Source of the DNA: Microvirga ossetica
GTDB lineage: Bacteria; Pseudomonadota; Alphaproteobacteria; Rhizobiales; Beijerinckiaceae
Reading direction: 5' to 3'
DNA: 64,000 nucleotides
Assembly: GCF_002741015.1 (NCBI RefSeq)
Contig: NZ_CP016617.1
Location: 992,001 to 1,056,000 of the forward strand
The notes under the pieces are model-generated. The model saw nothing but the letters and a program-made list of their open reading frames with translations, was not told where the DNA came from and searched no databases. The position numbers and the translations under genes are program-made. Every line of letters starts with the position of its first letter. Within the stretch, counting starts at the first letter, position 1. Positions 26,335 through 36,377 of this stretch are shown one piece after another.

Positions 26335-27012
26335 GTGTGGGAGCTCTCCCGACTAGTGAAAGCTTTATTGCGGGCAAGTTCGAATCGATGCGCAAGGCCA
26401 TGTTCAAACTCCGGAGGACCTATTCACCTACTGGTCGACAGCACGGGTCTCCGCCTCTGCGGACCCGGCGAGTGGTTGATCGAGAAGCACGGCACCCGGA
26501 GGCGCAGAGCCTGGAGAAAGCTGCACATCGGGTTAGACGCCGAGACCGGGCAGATTCTTGCAACAGAGCTGACGACCAGCGATGTCGATGATGGCTCGCA
26601 GATTGAGCCGTTGCTCAATCACATCACAGATCCACTTGCCTCCTTCATCGGTGACGGAGCCTACGATCAAGCGAGCATCTATAGCACTGTCGCCGAGCGC
26701 CATCCTGAGGCTGACGTGATCGTCCCGCCACGATCAACAGCGGTACCGAGCGAGATGGCAGAGAGCACTCCGACTCAGCGCGACCGGCATCTCCAAAGCA
26801 TCGCGGAGCATGGACCCATGGGTTGGCAGAAGAGGTCCGGGTATACGCGACGAGCCCTGGTGGAGGCATCCATAAGTCGGCTTAAACGAGTGATTGGAAA
26901 TGCCTTGCGCTCGCGGACGGAACACCGCCGCGCCACTGAAATCGCCATTGCAGTTCAGGCCTTGAACCGAATGCTAGAGCTTGGGCGCCCGAAGTCCGTC
27001 CGCATCACTTAA
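26335..27012 (+). pseudogene. IS5-family transposase lacking its N-terminus
   Basis: From about 26425 the product is a good IS5 catalytic core: PIHLLVDSTGLRLCGPGEWL (first Asp), ITDPLASFIGDGAYDQASIY (second Asp), RRALVEASISRLKRVIGNAL (Glu). The N-terminal DNA-binding 80-100 residues are missing, replaced by unrelated sequence next to the LysR 3' end. It belongs to a different IS5 subgroup than the remnants at 1-556 and 13124-13450. Confidence 0.8.
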
Positions 27013-27136
27013 ACAATGACGTAGGGTGGGCTGAGTGCGCTCACCGGCCGATCTGTGCAACAAAGCCGGGCCGGAGTGACTTCTTCCGTCCGATGCCCCA
27101 GCGTCCATCACATCACCCGCCTCGATTTGCGGACCA

Positions 27137-28549
27137 TCATGAATGGGCTCGATCGACGGGATGGCTTGGCGGTCCTGCTCGCCTCATCTTGCCAAGTTCT
27201 GCAAGCAGTGCCGCACCGGTCTTGATGCCGTCGATGAAGCACTCAATCTTGAGATTCTCGTTGGGTGCGTGGTTGGCTTCGTCGGCATTTGCATAGGGAA
27301 CGACGAAGGCAGGCAGGCCGAGGATCTTGGTGAAGACATAGTCCGGCAAACTGCCGCCGACGGTCGGGTATAGGAGGGGCTCCACGCCTCGTGCAGCGAC
27401 CACCGCCCTGCGAATCGGCTCGGCATAGGGGGAGTCCATCGGTGTCTTTGAGGGAAGCATTCCATTCAGCGGGATGAACTCGACATCGGGTGCGTAGCGC
27501 TTCACATGAGCCGCCACTTTCTCGAAGACATAGTCGGGCGTCAGCGGCTCCACGAGACGGATGTCGCATTTGACGAAGGCTTCGCAGGGCAGCACCGTCT
27601 TCATGCCCGGACCGCTATAGCCGCCATGAAAGCCGTTGACCGTCAGCGTCGGATGCAACATCAGCCGGTCATAATAGCCGCGCTCTTTGGGCGCGTCCAG
27701 CTCGACCAGCCCAAGCTCCGCCTTGACGGCATCAAGGTCCAACGGGAGATTCGATATTGCCTCACGCTCGAGATTTGTGGCGGGGGTGACCGGGTCTACG
27801 AGGCCCTCAATCGTGATTTCCCCTTCCGGGTTTTTCATGGTGGAGAGAAGATGCACTAGCTTCCAGATGGCGTTCGGCACCACGCCTCCAAAATTGCCGG
27901 AGTGGACGTCACGGCTCGCCGTCCTGGCACGGAGCTCAAAACCTGCCACGCCGCGCACGCCGAAGGTGACGACCGGGAGCCCGGAGTCGTGGAGCGGACC
28001 GTCGGAGGTGACCACGAGATCGGCCTCGAGCATGTCGGCATGCTCACGCACGAATTCGGCAATGTGGGGACTGCCTATTTCCTCCTCGCCTTCAAGCAGG
28101 AAGATAATGTTGCATGGCAACTCGCCATGAACCGCCAGATGCGATTCGATCGCCAGAAGCTGCGCGAAATGCTGTCCCTTGTTGTCGCCGATGCCGCGCG
28201 CGTAGATACGTCCGTTGCGGATGGTCGGCTCGAAGGGTGGGCTTTCCCAGAGCTCCAACGGGTCCGGCGGCTGTACATCGTAGTGGCCGTAGAGGAGTAC
28301 GGTCGGCTTCTCCGGCGACACGTGACGCCGGCCGAGCACCATTGGATGGTTTCGGGTCGGCACGGTCTCGGCCTCCATCCCGAGGCCCTTCAACACATCC
28401 ACGAGCAGGCCGGCCACTTCCCCGATCCCGACATTGTGGGCGCTTATGCTGGGGTGGCGAACATAATCCATCACGCGTGCGATGAACTCGTCGCGATTGT
28501 CCTCCACATGATCGAATACCTTCTGGAGATCGGAATCGATGGCGCTCAT
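27137..28549 (-). CDS. M20 family metallopeptidase (dipeptidase type)
   Basis: About 470 residues. Metal ligands are visible: His/Asp in LLYGHYDVQPPDP, Asp in ARGIGDNKGQ, the Glu pair in LLEGEEEIGSPH, Asp in VVTSDGPLHDSG, and His near the C-terminus in DEANHAPNENL. The dimerisation domain lies between about residues 195 and 350. Length and YGHYDVQPPDPLELW are those of the cytosolic dipeptidase branch, not the shorter N-carbamoylase (HyuC) branch. ATG at 28549 overlaps the HyuA stop as ATGA and is last in the operon. It would cleave the opened or imported peptide-like product. Confidence 0.88.
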   Translation of the reverse strand: MSAIDSDLQKVFDHVEDNRDEFIARVMDYVRHPSISAHNVGIGEVAGLLVDVLKGLGMEAETVPTRNHPMVLGRRHVSPEKPTVLLYGHYDVQPPDPLELWESPPFEPTIRNGRIYARGIGDNKGQHFAQLLAIESHLAVHGELPCNIIFLLEGEEEIGSPHIAEFVREHADMLEADLVVTSDGPLHDSGLPVVTFGVRGVAGFELRARTASRDVHSGNFGGVVPNAIWKLVHLLSTMKNPEGEITIEGLVDPVTPATNLEREAISNLPLDLDAVKAELGLVELDAPKERGYYDRLMLHPTLTVNGFHGGYSGPGMKTVLPCEAFVKCDIRLVEPLTPDYVFEKVAAHVKRYAPDVEFIPLNGMLPSKTPMDSPYAEPIRRAVVAARGVEPLLYPTVGGSLPDYVFTKILGLPAFVVPYANADEANHAPNENLKIECFIDGIKTGAALLAELGKMRRAGPPSHPVDRAHS

Positions 28550-30588
28550 CGGGCGGCTCCCTCCCGACGAGTAAGGATGATTGCACCGGTTTCGTGAACG
28601 CTGCCGCTCCAGCCGGGCGGGACCAGCGTGGTCGTGTCGAGTTGTGTCAGGATGACCGGCCCAACGAAACTCGCGCCCGCCCCGAGCGCAGCGCGGTAGA
28701 CAAGCGGGACATCGCGGTTGCCGCCCTCGAAGTGGACCGGCGTGTGGCCATAGGGTTCGATGACCGCACAAGCCGCCAGCTTTGCCTGCGGATTGGCAGC
28801 GGTCAGGCCCGTGGCTTCCACCCGCAACGTGACGAGCTCAACCGGCGCTTCAAGGGCAAAGCCGTAGAGGGACCGATGCTCCTGCGTGAAAGCAGCCTCC
28901 ACCTCCTCACGCGTCCTGGCCCAGGGAACGGCGATCTCACCTCCCTGTCCATGGTAGCGGAGGAGTGCCACACGCGTCTTGCGGCGCTTCTCCTTCGGGA
29001 CGCCCTCTTCCACCAGCCAGCTCTCCGCCTGATCTTCCAGTTCCACGAAGATGGTTTCAGCGGTCTCGACCTCGATCGGACCAGCCTTGGGCAACGTGCG
29101 GCTGAACTCCGACTTGAGATCCGCGGCAAGCAGACCATCGGCACACAGCACGCCTGGTGCAGGAGGGATCATGACGCTTGAGATGCCGAGCAGATCGGCC
29201 AGCGCGCAGCCATGCAGAGGGCCGGCACCGCCAAAGGGCACAAGCGTGAAATGACGCGGATCGTGCCCGCGCTCGACGGAAACCACACGGACGGCGCCGA
29301 CCATGTGATTGTCGACGATCGCCAGGACACCGCTCGCCGCGGCCTCGAGCGGAAGGTCGAGCGGAAACGCAACACGATCCTCAATCACGCGCCGCGCCGC
29401 ATTGGCGTCGAGGCCCATTCGGCCGCCCAGGAGTTTTGCCGGCAGATGGCCGAGCACGACATGGGCGTCGGTTACGGTCGCCTCGCGTCCGCCATGTCCA
29501 TAAGCGGCGGGACCCGGTCGCGCACCTGCACTGCGCGGGCCGACCGTCAGCGTCCCGTTCTCGACAGCCGCGATCGAGCCGCCGCCTGCACCGATGGTCA
29601 CCATGTCGACCATCGGCAAGGGCAGCGGCCAGTCACCAACCCTCCCGTGCTGAGTCAAACCGATCTTACCGTCCTTGATGAGACATATGTCGGCGCTGGT
29701 TCCACCGATATCGACCGTGATGATATCTTTGATGCCGCAGGCGGCAGCGATCGCACGAGCGCCGACCACCCCGGCGGCCGGACCCGACAGGGCCGTCAAT
29801 GCAGGCGCTTTCCGGACCGCTGCCGCTCCGGCCACACCACCGTTGGACTTCATGAGCAGGAGGGGTGCTCTCACCTTCTCCTCGTTCAGACGCTGCTCGA
29901 GACGGCCCACATAGGTCGTCACGCCGGGCATGACGGTGGCATTGAGCACCGTCGTCAGTGAGCGCTCATACTCACGGACGACCGGCAGCACATCGGTGGA
30001 CACTGTCACCGCAATGCCCGGAAGTTCGCTGCGCAGGATCTCGGCTGTGCGACGCTCATGCTCGGGGTTCGCGAAGGCGTGCATGAGACAGATCCCGACC
30101 GCCCCGACGTCCATCCGGCGGATGGCTTCGGCCGCCTTGAGCACACTTTCCTCGTCGAGCGGCTGTAGCACGCTGCCGCCAGCTGCCAGACGCTCGTCGA
30201 TCTCGAGGATGCGTGAGGCCGGCACCGGACGCTTGGGCTTCACCCAGGTGTAGAGATTGGCCTTACGCGGGATGTCCTGGCGGCCGATGGCCAGCACATG
30301 GCGAAAGCCGCGAGTGGTGACAAGGGCGGACCGAGCGCCCTTGCCTTCGAGAATCATATTGGTCGCCACGGTGGTGCCGTGCAGCACCTGGTCGAGCGCC
30401 GTGGCGGGCGCACCGGCATCGGCCAGTGCCAGTTTGATGCCGGTCATGAACGCTTCGGAGGGATCGTCGGGCACGCTCGGCGTCTTGGCACGCCACACCT
30501 GACCGGTGGCCCGATCGAGAAGCGAGATGTCCGTGAAGGTGCCGCCGATGTCGACTGCGATCGACAGAGAGGTTTCAGGCGAGGACAT
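28546..30588 (-). CDS. hyuA: HyuA: hydantoinase A / 5-oxoprolinase-type ATPase subunit
   Basis: About 680 residues, the ATP-binding subunit of the ATP-dependent N-methylhydantoinase/5-oxoprolinase family. The two actin-fold phosphate loops are visible as AVDIGGTFTDISLLDR near the N-terminus and TVDIGGTSADICLIKD mid-protein, with MVTIGAGGGSIAAVENGTL after them. It acts with HyuB to hydrolyse a cyclic imide or lactam at the cost of ATP. ATG at 30588 has CAGGAG at a proper 7-nt distance; the ATG six bases earlier is too close. It overlaps HyuB upstream and M20 downstream. Confidence 0.9.
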   Translation of the reverse strand: MSSPETSLSIAVDIGGTFTDISLLDRATGQVWRAKTPSVPDDPSEAFMTGIKLALADAGAPATALDQVLHGTTVATNMILEGKGARSALVTTRGFRHVLAIGRQDIPRKANLYTWVKPKRPVPASRILEIDERLAAGGSVLQPLDEESVLKAAEAIRRMDVGAVGICLMHAFANPEHERRTAEILRSELPGIAVTVSTDVLPVVREYERSLTTVLNATVMPGVTTYVGRLEQRLNEEKVRAPLLLMKSNGGVAGAAAVRKAPALTALSGPAAGVVGARAIAAACGIKDIITVDIGGTSADICLIKDGKIGLTQHGRVGDWPLPLPMVDMVTIGAGGGSIAAVENGTLTVGPRSAGARPGPAAYGHGGREATVTDAHVVLGHLPAKLLGGRMGLDANAARRVIEDRVAFPLDLPLEAAASGVLAIVDNHMVGAVRVVSVERGHDPRHFTLVPFGGAGPLHGCALADLLGISSVMIPPAPGVLCADGLLAADLKSEFSRTLPKAGPIEVETAETIFVELEDQAESWLVEEGVPKEKRRKTRVALLRYHGQGGEIAVPWARTREEVEAAFTQEHRSLYGFALEAPVELVTLRVEATGLTAANPQAKLAACAVIEPYGHTPVHFEGGNRDVPLVYRAALGAGASFVGPVILTQLDTTTLVPPGWSGSVHETGAIILTRREGAAR

Positions 30589-32410
30589 CGACATACTCCT
30601 GGCGATGGAAACGGCGAACGGAAGGGCGCGACGCGCGTGCTCTGGCGGTGGCGTCCTCGTTCACGCCGCCGTCGATCACGACGCCGTAAAGACGCTCTGC
30701 CGCCTCGCGGCTCACATAGCCGCCGAGCACGTCCTCAAGGACTGTCTCGGCCGGTCGGTCGAAGGGATGACCATAGCCGCCGCCACCGCCTGTCTCGATG
30801 CGAAGGATGTCTCCGCGCACGAGGCGGTTGCCGTCGGACAAAGGCGCCAGCACGCGTTCGCGGCTGGTACCGGGATTGATGACGGCGCAGCCCGTTCCGC
30901 CGGACATGCCCCCGTCGATCCCCCAGGGTGGGTTCTTGATGCTGTCGATACGTATGGCCAGCACGGCATCTTCCGCCAGGATTTCGTATTCCCGGACGAT
31001 CCCGCAACCACCACGGAAGCGGCCGGCGCCCCCTGAATCGCGGACGATCCCGTATGTGCGCAGACGCACCGGATAGCCGACCTCGAGGAACTCGACGGGA
31101 TAGTTCTCCTGTGCCACGAAATAGACCGCATCGATGCCGTCCGCGTTCGGCCGCGCACCATAGCCGACACCGATGCCGTCAGCGAGTAGGAAGCGTTCCA
31201 ACTCACCTGCCTCGTTGCGGAAGTGGCCACGCATGATGCCAATGACATAGGCCGAGTTGGCCGCAGGAGCACCGCTCTTGGCAACATTGACCAGGCCGCC
31301 GATGGCGGAGATAACGCGCATGGTGGTGAGGCCGCGCATGCCCAGCGGGGCAGGAAACCGCGGTGCCAGCAGCGAGCCTTCGCGCAGCCTCACCTCGTCG
31401 ATGGCGTTCGGTCCGCCGGCATTGCAGACCTGGGCCGGATCTCCGCCCAGATAGTAGAGACCGAGCGCCATGCCGGGCACGCCCGGATTCATCAGGTAAT
31501 TGACCGGACCGGGCGCCTGATCGTCGGTTTCCGTGGCATCGAAGATGAAGCGGTCCTCGCCGTCCCTTCCCTTCTCCCGGGTCAGCGCGAAGCGGATCTT
31601 GAACGGACCGTTGCCATGACCGTCGGCGTCAATGGCGTCCGTGAAGCGGTGCGTTCCGTAGTCGAAGGTCTCTGCAAGCCGGGTGCGCACCAGGCGACGC
31701 GTGCGGGCCAGCAATTGCGCAAAAGCGTCGGCGACCACGTCCGGTCCGAAGCGATCGAGGATCTCGCCGACGCGTTTGACGCCCAACTCGACGCTCGCCA
31801 TCAGCGCGCGCATGTCGCCGTTGCTCTGATCGGGGAAACGCGAGTTGCGGTGGAAGATAGCGAGAGCGGCCTCGTTCACCTTGCCCTCATCGACGACCTT
31901 GGTGACGGGGATTATGATGCCTTCCTGAAAAACCTCCGTCGCGTCCGGGCTGATGGAGCCTGGCCGGATCCCGCCGATATCTGCGAAATGGGCCCAGCTC
32001 ATGACGAAGGCGCAGCGCCTGCCATCCTTGAAAACGGGAGCCAGCAGCACCTGGTCATTGGAGTGGGAAACCGCGCCTCGCGAGCCGTAGCAGTCGTTAT
32101 ACCAAAATAGGTCGCCCGGCTTCATGGTCTCCGGCGGGAAGCTCTCGAAGACCGGGCTCGTCATGTCGCCGAAGATCGGCACCATAGAACCAACGGCCAT
32201 GACGCCGTTCTCATCGAAAAGAGCGGTGTAGAAGTCCTTCTTCTCGCGGATGAAGGCAGAGATTGCCGTTCGCTCCAGAAGGGCCTCCATCTCGGCCTGC
32301 GCCGCCGCGATGGCACCGCGGATGATTTCCAGCGTGACCGGATCACAGAGGGGCGTACTGGTTGCCTGAGGGGCTTCGTATGGGTGAGCGCGCTTTGCGG
32401 ACTGAAGCAT
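30575..32410 (-). CDS. hyuB: HyuB: hydantoinase B / 5-oxoprolinase-type subunit
   Basis: About 611 residues, the partner subunit of HyuA. Family signatures include DPVTLEIIRGAIAAAQAEME, FLEREKKDFYT-like SAFIREKKDFYTALFDENG, DLFWYNDCYGSRGAVSHSND and a Gly-rich end (IETGGGGGYGHPFDRPAETV). The start at 32410 (MLQSAKRAHPYEAPQ) has AAGGAAC upstream; the longer in-frame extension is Arg/Pro-rich. The 3' end overlaps HyuA, indicating stoichiometric co-expression. A substrate of hydantoin, N-methylhydantoin or oxoproline type is implied by family only. Confidence 0.9.
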   Translation of the reverse strand: MLQSAKRAHPYEAPQATSTPLCDPVTLEIIRGAIAAAQAEMEALLERTAISAFIREKKDFYTALFDENGVMAVGSMVPIFGDMTSPVFESFPPETMKPGDLFWYNDCYGSRGAVSHSNDQVLLAPVFKDGRRCAFVMSWAHFADIGGIRPGSISPDATEVFQEGIIIPVTKVVDEGKVNEAALAIFHRNSRFPDQSNGDMRALMASVELGVKRVGEILDRFGPDVVADAFAQLLARTRRLVRTRLAETFDYGTHRFTDAIDADGHGNGPFKIRFALTREKGRDGEDRFIFDATETDDQAPGPVNYLMNPGVPGMALGLYYLGGDPAQVCNAGGPNAIDEVRLREGSLLAPRFPAPLGMRGLTTMRVISAIGGLVNVAKSGAPAANSAYVIGIMRGHFRNEAGELERFLLADGIGVGYGARPNADGIDAVYFVAQENYPVEFLEVGYPVRLRTYGIVRDSGGAGRFRGGCGIVREYEILAEDAVLAIRIDSIKNPPWGIDGGMSGGTGCAVINPGTSRERVLAPLSDGNRLVRGDILRIETGGGGGYGHPFDRPAETVLEDVLGGYVSREAAERLYGVVIDGGVNEDATARARASRPSVRRFHRQEYVDVLA

Positions 32411-32435
32411 TGGTGTTCCTTCACAGTAAGTTCTC

Positions 32436-33443
32436 TCAGGCGTCTTGTCCCAAGGCGACGACGACGTTCCCGAGGCTTCCTCGTTCGACATGTTCATGAG
32501 CGGTGACGATGTCGGAAAGCGGATAGGCCGCTGCGACGGCCACGGACAGTCGCCCCTCGGCGGCGAGCCGTACGAGGCATTCCTCGCCCGCCCGCCGCGC
32601 TTCCTCGGGAATGCAAAAACCCTGGATGACGCGCAGATTGGCGCCTTTGTTGGCAAAAGCGTAGTACGGAAACACGGGCTCGGGATTGCTGCTGGAGGAG
32701 TAGGAGGCGATGGTGCCGTTCACCCTCAGCATCGCGACATCTACCGCATGATTGGCCCCGAAATCGACCTCGACGATCCGGTCGACACCCTGGCCACCGG
32801 TCAGCTCAAACACGCGAGCGACGATATCTTCACGCTTGCGGTCGATGATCGCTGCTGCCCCTGCCGCCCTGGCATGCGCGGCCGCCGCATCGTTGCCGAC
32901 GGTCCCGAACACCGTGGCGCCGCCCGCGGTCGCCAGCTGAACGGCAAAATGGCCGACCGCGCCCGCGGCACCGTTGACGAGGATCGTCTGACCCTCGACC
33001 GGGCCGTCCGCGTAGACTGCGCGATGGGCGGTCATGGCCGGTACGCCGAGGCAGGCGCCAGCCTCGAAGGACAGCCTGTCGCTAAGCGGTGCCGCCTGGC
33101 CGGTGGGGATGGCGACGTATTCGGCTGCGGTTCCGAAGGCGCGGCCAGCCGTCCCGTAGCCGCCCTGCGCGTTCCACAGCCACACGCGTTGTCCGATCCT
33201 GGAGCGATCGACGCCAGGGCCGGCGTCGACGATCTCGCCGGCACCATCCGTGTGGGGGATGACGAGGGAGTGGCCCATCGTGAGGCCACGCCAGCCGGCA
33301 CGCCGCTTTACATCGGCCGGGTTGATGCCGGAGGCGCGCACGCGCACGAGCACCTCGCCTGCGGCGGGCTGGGGCGTTGGCTGCTCGCCGACCTCCAGAA
33401 CATCCCTTGCCGGCCCGGTACATGAATAGAAAGCGGCGCGCAT
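32436..33443 (-). CDS. MDR-type NADPH:quinone/zinc-independent alcohol oxidoreductase
   Basis: A 335-residue medium-chain reductase. The N-terminal catalytic half has VRVRASGINPADVKRRAGW. The Rossmann half has ILVNGAAGAVGHFAVQLATA (GxGxxG-like) and a typical end (YPLSDIVTAHEHVERGSLGN). The Zn-binding Cys/His cluster of alcohol dehydrogenases is absent, so it fits the quinone-oxidoreductase (zeta-crystallin) branch. Embedded between the transporter ATPase and HyuB genes with 25-32 bp gaps, it should act on an oxidised or unsaturated form of the substrate. The exact reaction is unknown. Confidence 0.88.
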   Translation of the reverse strand: MRAAFYSCTGPARDVLEVGEQPTPQPAAGEVLVRVRASGINPADVKRRAGWRGLTMGHSLVIPHTDGAGEIVDAGPGVDRSRIGQRVWLWNAQGGYGTAGRAFGTAAEYVAIPTGQAAPLSDRLSFEAGACLGVPAMTAHRAVYADGPVEGQTILVNGAAGAVGHFAVQLATAGGATVFGTVGNDAAAAHARAAGAAAIIDRKREDIVARVFELTGGQGVDRIVEVDFGANHAVDVAMLRVNGTIASYSSSSNPEPVFPYYAFANKGANLRVIQGFCIPEEARRAGEECLVRLAAEGRLSVAVAAAYPLSDIVTAHEHVERGSLGNVVVALGQDA

Positions 33444-33475
33444 CGGTGGGTTCCTGGTCCTGTCAGCGGGGGACT

Positions 33476-34468
33476 TCAAAAGAGGTGGCAGGCGACTTTG
33501 CGCGTGCCGGCCTGGCGCAACTGAGGCACCTCGACGGCACAGCGGTCGAACGCATAAGGGCAGCGGTCGCGGAAAACGCAGCCCGAGGGCGGATTGCGCG
33601 GGTCCGGCGCGCCACGGCCGATGGGCAACGGATCGTGGCTCTGGTCCGGATGCGGAACCGGCACGGCAGCGACCAACGCTCTCGTATAGGGATGCAACGG
33701 CTCATGGACGATGTCCTCGGTCGGACCATCCTCCATGATGCGACCGAGATACATGACGATCGTGCGCTCGCAGACATAGCGAACGAGCGTAAGATCATGG
33801 CTGATGTAGATGGCGGTGAGCCCCAGCCGATCACGCACGTCGCGAAACACGTTCAGCACGCCGGCACGCACAGAAACGTCCAGCATGGAGACCGGCTCGT
33901 CCGCCACGACGAATTCCGGCTGGAGAATGAGCGCACGCGCCATGACGACGCGCTGCAGCTGCCCGCCCGAGAGCTGGTGCGGATTGCGGTCGAGAAATTG
34001 CCGCGGCTGCGGGAGGCGCACGAGTTCGAGGGCATCGATGATCCGCCCCTCACGTTCCTGCACGGGAACCCTTGCGTTCTCCAGCGGCTCCGACAGCGTG
34101 GCGCGTATCGTGAAGCGTGGGTTGACCGCATCGAAGGGATTCTGGAAGATAAGCTGCGCCTTCGCACGGTAATGCCGCAGCGCAGCACCCCTGAGGCCGG
34201 CAATCGGCTGGCCCGCAAAGTCGATCTCACCCCCCGTCGCCTCCTCGAGCTTGAGCAGAAGACGCCCCATGGAGGTCTTGCCGCAGCCCGACTCGCCGAG
34301 CAGGCCGACGCTTTCGCCACGCTTGATTTCGAAGGACACCCCGTCGACGGCCTTCACGACGGACGAGCGCCCACGCAAGGCCTGGAGCGCGCCGCCGACG
34401 CCGTAGTGAAGCTGCGCATTCCTCACCGAGACAAGTGGTTCGTTTGCGTTCACCGTATCCGCCCTCAT
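33476..34468 (-). CDS. peptide-type ABC transporter ATPase (DppF/OppF-like)
   Basis: About 330 residues. Walker A is in [20 protein letters not shown], the signature in [20 protein letters not shown], Walker B in [20 protein letters not shown], and the H-loop in AIYISHDLT. The C-terminal Cys-rich oligopeptide extension ([20 protein letters not shown]) is present. The 40-residue insertion ahead of Walker A ([20 protein letters not shown]) is typical of DppF/OppF. Its ATG (34468) overlaps the preceding ATPase stop as ATGA. Confidence 0.92.
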   Translation of the reverse strand: MRADTVNANEPLVSVRNAQLHYGVGGALQALRGRSSVVKAVDGVSFEIKRGESVGLLGESGCGKTSMGRLLLKLEEATGGEIDFAGQPIAGLRGAALRHYRAKAQLIFQNPFDAVNPRFTIRATLSEPLENARVPVQEREGRIIDALELVRLPQPRQFLDRNPHQLSGGQLQRVVMARALILQPEFVVADEPVSMLDVSVRAGVLNVFRDVRDRLGLTAIYISHDLTLVRYVCERTIVMYLGRIMEDGPTEDIVHEPLHPYTRALVAAVPVPHPDQSHDPLPIGRGAPDPRNPPSGCVFRDRCPYAFDRCAVEVPQLRQAGTRKVACHLF

Positions 34469-35484
34469 GCGTGCGCCAGCCACGTTTCGGTATTTGCCGC
34501 CAGCTCGCGCAGAACCGATGCCTCGTCCGCGCGATGGCAGGCAACGCGATGTTCGGGCTCGATTTCACGCAGCGGCGGCGATGCCTTGGTGCAGATGTCC
34601 AGGGCGAAGGGGCAGCGCGGCGCGAACCGGCAGCCGGGAGGAGGCGCGAGCAGGTTGGGCGGCGCACCCTCGATCGGTGTGAGTGTCCCACTCGCCGCTC
34701 CCGCCAGGTCCGGAAAGGCATTCCGCAGACCCATGGTATAAGGATGGCTCGGCCGGGTGAGAACCACATCCATCGGACCGGCCTCGGCGATGCGGCCGGC
34801 ATACATCACCACAGTCCTGTCGCAGATGTAGGCAACGACCGAAATGTCATGGGTGACCAAAATCACCGAGATGCCGAGAATGGTCTGGAGTTCGCGCAAC
34901 TGGTCTAGAATCTGACGCTGGACGATCACGTCGAGCGCGGTCACCGGTTCGTCTGCGATCACAAGCTTGGGGTTAAGCGCAAGGGCAAGGGCAATGGCCA
35001 CGCGCTGGCGCATGCCGCCGGAAAACTGGTGCGGATAGTCGCGCAGGCGGCTCTTCTCGATGCCCACCATGTCGAACAGTTCTACCGCGCGCAAGCGGGC
35101 CTGCCGCGCGTTCATGCCGCCTCGCCGGCGCAGCACCTCGTTGAGCTGATATTCCACGGTGTAGACCGGATCGAGTGAGTTCATCGCGCTCTGCGGAATA
35201 AACGCGATGTCACGCCAACGCAGCGCGTTCATCTGCCGTTCGGGAATGGCTGCGATGTCCGTGCCCTCAAGAAGAATTTGGCCGTCGGTGATGCGGGCGT
35301 TGTCGGCCATCACACGAGTCAGTGCCCGCGCCACAGTGGTCTTACCGCAGCCGGACTCGCCCACGAGGCCGACGATCGAGCCGCGTGGCACATCGAACGT
35401 TGCTCCGTCGACGGCATCGATAATGGCGCCGCCGACGCTGTAGCTGACCTTGAGATCGCGGACGGAGAGAAGGGTCTCGGTCAT
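34465..35484 (-). CDS. peptide-type ABC transporter ATPase (DppD/OppD-like)
   Basis: 339 residues. Walker A is [20 protein letters not shown], the signature [20 protein letters not shown], and Walker [21 protein letters not shown], with the oligopeptide C-terminal extension [20 protein letters not shown]. It pairs with the DppF-like protein to power the two permeases. Four-base overlaps on both sides (35481-35484 and 34465-34468) show tight translational coupling. Confidence 0.92.
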   Translation of the reverse strand: MTETLLSVRDLKVSYSVGGAIIDAVDGATFDVPRGSIVGLVGESGCGKTTVARALTRVMADNARITDGQILLEGTDIAAIPERQMNALRWRDIAFIPQSAMNSLDPVYTVEYQLNEVLRRRGGMNARQARLRAVELFDMVGIEKSRLRDYPHQFSGGMRQRVAIALALALNPKLVIADEPVTALDVIVQRQILDQLRELQTILGISVILVTHDISVVAYICDRTVVMYAGRIAEAGPMDVVLTRPSHPYTMGLRNAFPDLAGAASGTLTPIEGAPPNLLAPPPGCRFAPRCPFALDICTKASPPLREIEPEHRVACHRADEASVLRELAANTETWLAHA

Positions 35485-36377
35485 CGGCCCAACTTTGGAA
35501 ACAGAATGTTTTCATAGCCCCGCGTGATGAAGAATCCGGCGGAGACCACCAGGATGATGCAGATGCCCGGCGGAACGAACCAGTAGTACGCCTGCTTCGC
35601 GAGCGCCTGGCTCGCGAATGCATCCTGTAGCATGTAGCCCCAGCTGATCGATTCCGGATCGCCAAATCCGAGGAACGAGATCGATGCTTCGGTGAGGATT
35701 GCCCAGCCGATCGCGATCGATCCGTACAGGAACGAGAGCGGCAGGATGTTGGGAGCAATGTGGCGCAGGATGATCTTCAAGTCTGAGGAACCGGCCACAC
35801 GGGCCGCATCCACATAACCGCGCGATCGCAGGGTCAATACCTGACTGCGGATGACGCGCGCGGTGTCACGCCACAAGACCAGAGCCATGGCGATCACGAC
35901 GTTCCAGATGGACGGCTTGAGAAAGGCTGCCAGCACGATCACGAAGGGCAGAAACGGTATCCCGAAGGCAATGTCGGCAAGCCGCATCAGGAGAGCATCG
36001 ATCCAGCCTCCAAAATAGCCGGAGACGAGCCCGACGATGGAGCCGATCAGAGCCACCATGAAGGCGGCGGTGAGACCGATCAACAACGCCGAGCGGGTCC
36101 CGTACACAATCTGGGAGAAGACGTCTCTGCCAAGGCTCGTCGTCCCCAGGATGAATCCGTCCTGGCCCGGGCGCAGATCCGCCGCAAGATCGTAGCTCGG
36201 CGTATAGAGGATTTCCGTTGGGTCGTAAGGCGCCAGATAATTGGCGAAGATCGCCGTCAGCACGAAAATGATGTAGACGGCGAGGCCGAAGAGCGCAAAA
36301 GGCTCATTGAGCGGAAGCTGGAGACTGCGAAGCAGCCGTGCAATAGGGTTCGAATTTCGAAACGCAACGTCAAGCAT
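35481..36377 (-). CDS. peptide-type ABC transporter permease (DppC-like)
   Basis: About 298 residues, six membrane helices. The N-terminal OppC-type segment is AVYIIFVLTAIFANYLAPYD. The coupling EAA loop is YVDAARVAGSSDLKIILRHI. The start was set to the ATG at 36377 (LDVAFRNSNPIAR), which overlaps the DppB stop by a few bases; the longer frame adds nine residues without a better ribosome binding site. Confidence 0.9.
   Translation of the reverse strand: MLDVAFRNSNPIARLLRSLQLPLNEPFALFGLAVYIIFVLTAIFANYLAPYDPTEILYTPSYDLAADLRPGQDGFILGTTSLGRDVFSQIVYGTRSALLIGLTAAFMVALIGSIVGLVSGYFGGWIDALLMRLADIAFGIPFLPFVIVLAAFLKPSIWNVVIAMALVLWRDTARVIRSQVLTLRSRGYVDAARVAGSSDLKIILRHIAPNILPLSFLYGSIAIGWAILTEASISFLGFGDPESISWGYMLQDAFASQALAKQAYYWFVPPGICIILVVSAGFFITRGYENILFPKLGR

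Larger units (their letters stand above)
23642..26356 (+). pseudogene. LysR-family regulator split by the IS4-like element
   Basis: The 5' part (23642-23952) encodes the winged helix-turn-helix: NPRQIEAFRAVMLAGSMSGA, SQLLRISQPAISRLIRDFEE. The 3' part (25696-26356) encodes the ligand-binding domain: RVATFNALSLSFIGHILTTF, VVPLPSVPAVCVLPLGHPLE. Removing the IS and one CTCAG target copy restores a continuous frame of about 323 codons, with TGELRVATFN across the junction, exactly as in normal LysR proteins. The former target gene or effector is unknown, and the gene is inactive now. Confidence 0.85.

Noticed and set aside
28550..28771. N-terminal extension of the M20 gene to 28771.
   Set aside because: Arg/Gly-rich shadow of the HyuA 3' end; the ATGA overlap at 28546-28549 gives the proper start.
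32411..32656. N-terminal extension of HyuB to 32656.
   Set aside because: It lies in the 3' part of the MDR gene in another frame and has no family similarity; ATG at 32410 has a ribosome binding site.
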